Shown here piece by piece: positions 22,458-22,959 of a stretch of DNA of 22,959 nucleotides. The stretch is from contig NZ_GL629647.1 of the NCBI RefSeq assembly GCF_000185845.1, positions 47,930 through 70,888 on the forward strand. The letters are read 5' to 3'. Positions within the stretch are counted from its first letter, which is position 1. Every line of letters begins with the position of its first letter. Position numbers and translations under genes: made by a program. The stretch is from Segatella salivae DSM 15606 (GTDB lineage: Bacteria; Bacteroidota; Bacteroidia; Bacteroidales; Bacteroidaceae). The notes below the pieces were generated by a model that was not told the origin of the DNA, did not search any database, and saw only the letters and a list, made by a program, of their open reading frames with translations.

Positions 22458-22931
22458 TTAGCTTAATGTAGCAACAAGCATCCAAACTTTCTTCTCTTGA
22501 CCAGTCAAATAGTCATCTATCATGGCTATAGTTACTTCGTCGTCAGCCTCTTGTGCAGCTGCCAAAATGCGGCGTTCCTGTGCAATGATAAGCTTATATA
22601 CGTCGAGAATATACTTCAAGCCCTCGAACTTCTCTGGCTCAAAACCATTTTCTTTCAGTTGAGATATCTTGAGATATTCGCTGAAACGGTTCTCAGGACG
22701 TGCATCTAACTGCAACAAACGCTCTGCAACTTGGTCTACTTTCTCTGCAGTCTCATTGTATTCACCCTCATAAAACTCGTGGAGTTGATAGAATTTGTCA
22801 CCCTTTACGTTCCAATGGAAACCGCGAAGATTAGCATAATATACTTGGAGATCAGCCAACAACTGATTTAATTCCTTTACAACCTTTTCTACTTTCTTGG
22901 CATCTAAGCCTGTAAAATCTAAATTTTTCAT
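22458..22931 (-). CDS. dps: Dps-family ferritin-like DNA-protection protein
   Basis: The 157-residue protein binds and oxidises iron in a dodecameric shell and protects DNA from peroxide. The ferroxidase ligands known from Listeria Dps are all present at the right spacing: His39 and His51 (FHWNVKGDKFYQLHEFYE), Asp66 and Glu70. There is no long basic N-terminal tail, so DNA binding is not assured. The promoter lies beyond the window. The gene ends 20 nt before a strong terminator on the same strand, so it is probably the last gene of its transcript. Confidence 0.95.
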   Translation of the reverse strand: MKNLDFTGLDAKKVEKVVKELNQLLADLQVYYANLRGFHWNVKGDKFYQLHEFYEGEYNETAEKVDQVAERLLQLDARPENRFSEYLKISQLKENGFEPEKFEGLKYILDVYKLIIAQERRILAAAQEADDEVTIAMIDDYLTGQEKKVWMLVATLS

Positions 22932-22959
22932 TGTCTTAATTTTTTAATTAATTACTGAA

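Overview
The window looks like chromosomal DNA of a Prevotella-like member of the Bacteroidales. Several genes are preceded by the Bacteroidetes sigma-factor signature (TTTG, 19-20 nt, TAnnTTTG) and have weak or absent Shine-Dalgarno sequences. The DNA is AT-rich, many lipoproteins are encoded, and the genes recR, kdsB, pepD, nth, an OmpH/Skp-like gene, and a stand-alone B3/4-domain gene are typical of this order. No insertion sequence, integrase, CRISPR array or phage gene was seen, and no gene is clearly broken.

Layout. (1) 32-2107, minus strand: an exported beta-propeller lactonase-like protein and an AraC-type regulator. (2) 2267-8062, plus strand, divergent from the regulator: a tightly packed five-gene operon (TolC-like outer-membrane channel, lipoprotein HlyD-type adaptor, a double-ATPase ABC protein, two ABC-2 permeases). 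It resembles the YbhFSR/RbbA export family but carries its own outer-membrane factor. The 159-bp divergent spacer holds a -7 box for each direction and a near-perfect 21-bp palindrome at an activator-like distance from the pump promoter. (3) 8063-8470: a non-coding, highly structured stretch. (4) 8471-10075: a lipoprotein serpin followed 12 nt later by a small exported TonB-C-terminal-like protein. (5) 10142-14176: a B3/4-domain protein, then a run of a small outer-membrane barrel, recR, a four-helix membrane protein, a family-2 glycosyltransferase (GTG start) and a GNAT acetyltransferase. (6) 14193-14459: a consensus promoter, two identical tRNA-Asp(GTC) genes and a strong terminator. (7) 14779-17198, minus strand: four uncharacterised envelope proteins, probably one cluster. 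(8) 17421-18269, minus strand: a 64-residue membrane protein and an OmpH/Skp-like lipoprotein from a consensus promoter. (9) 18371-22931: pepD, nth, a DUF2461 protein, kdsB and a Dps ferritin, with intrinsic terminators after pepD and dps.

Most annotated functions concern the cell envelope (efflux, outer-membrane proteins, LPS sugar activation, periplasmic chaperone, surface protease inhibitor) plus housekeeping repair and peptide turnover. The items that most deserve a second look are the complete pump operon with its candidate operator, the asymmetric ATP sites in its fused ATPase, the unusual reactive-centre loop of the serpin and its TonB-like partner, the uncharacterised four-gene envelope cluster, the leader-trailer stem around the first tRNA-Asp, and several structured intergenic regions.
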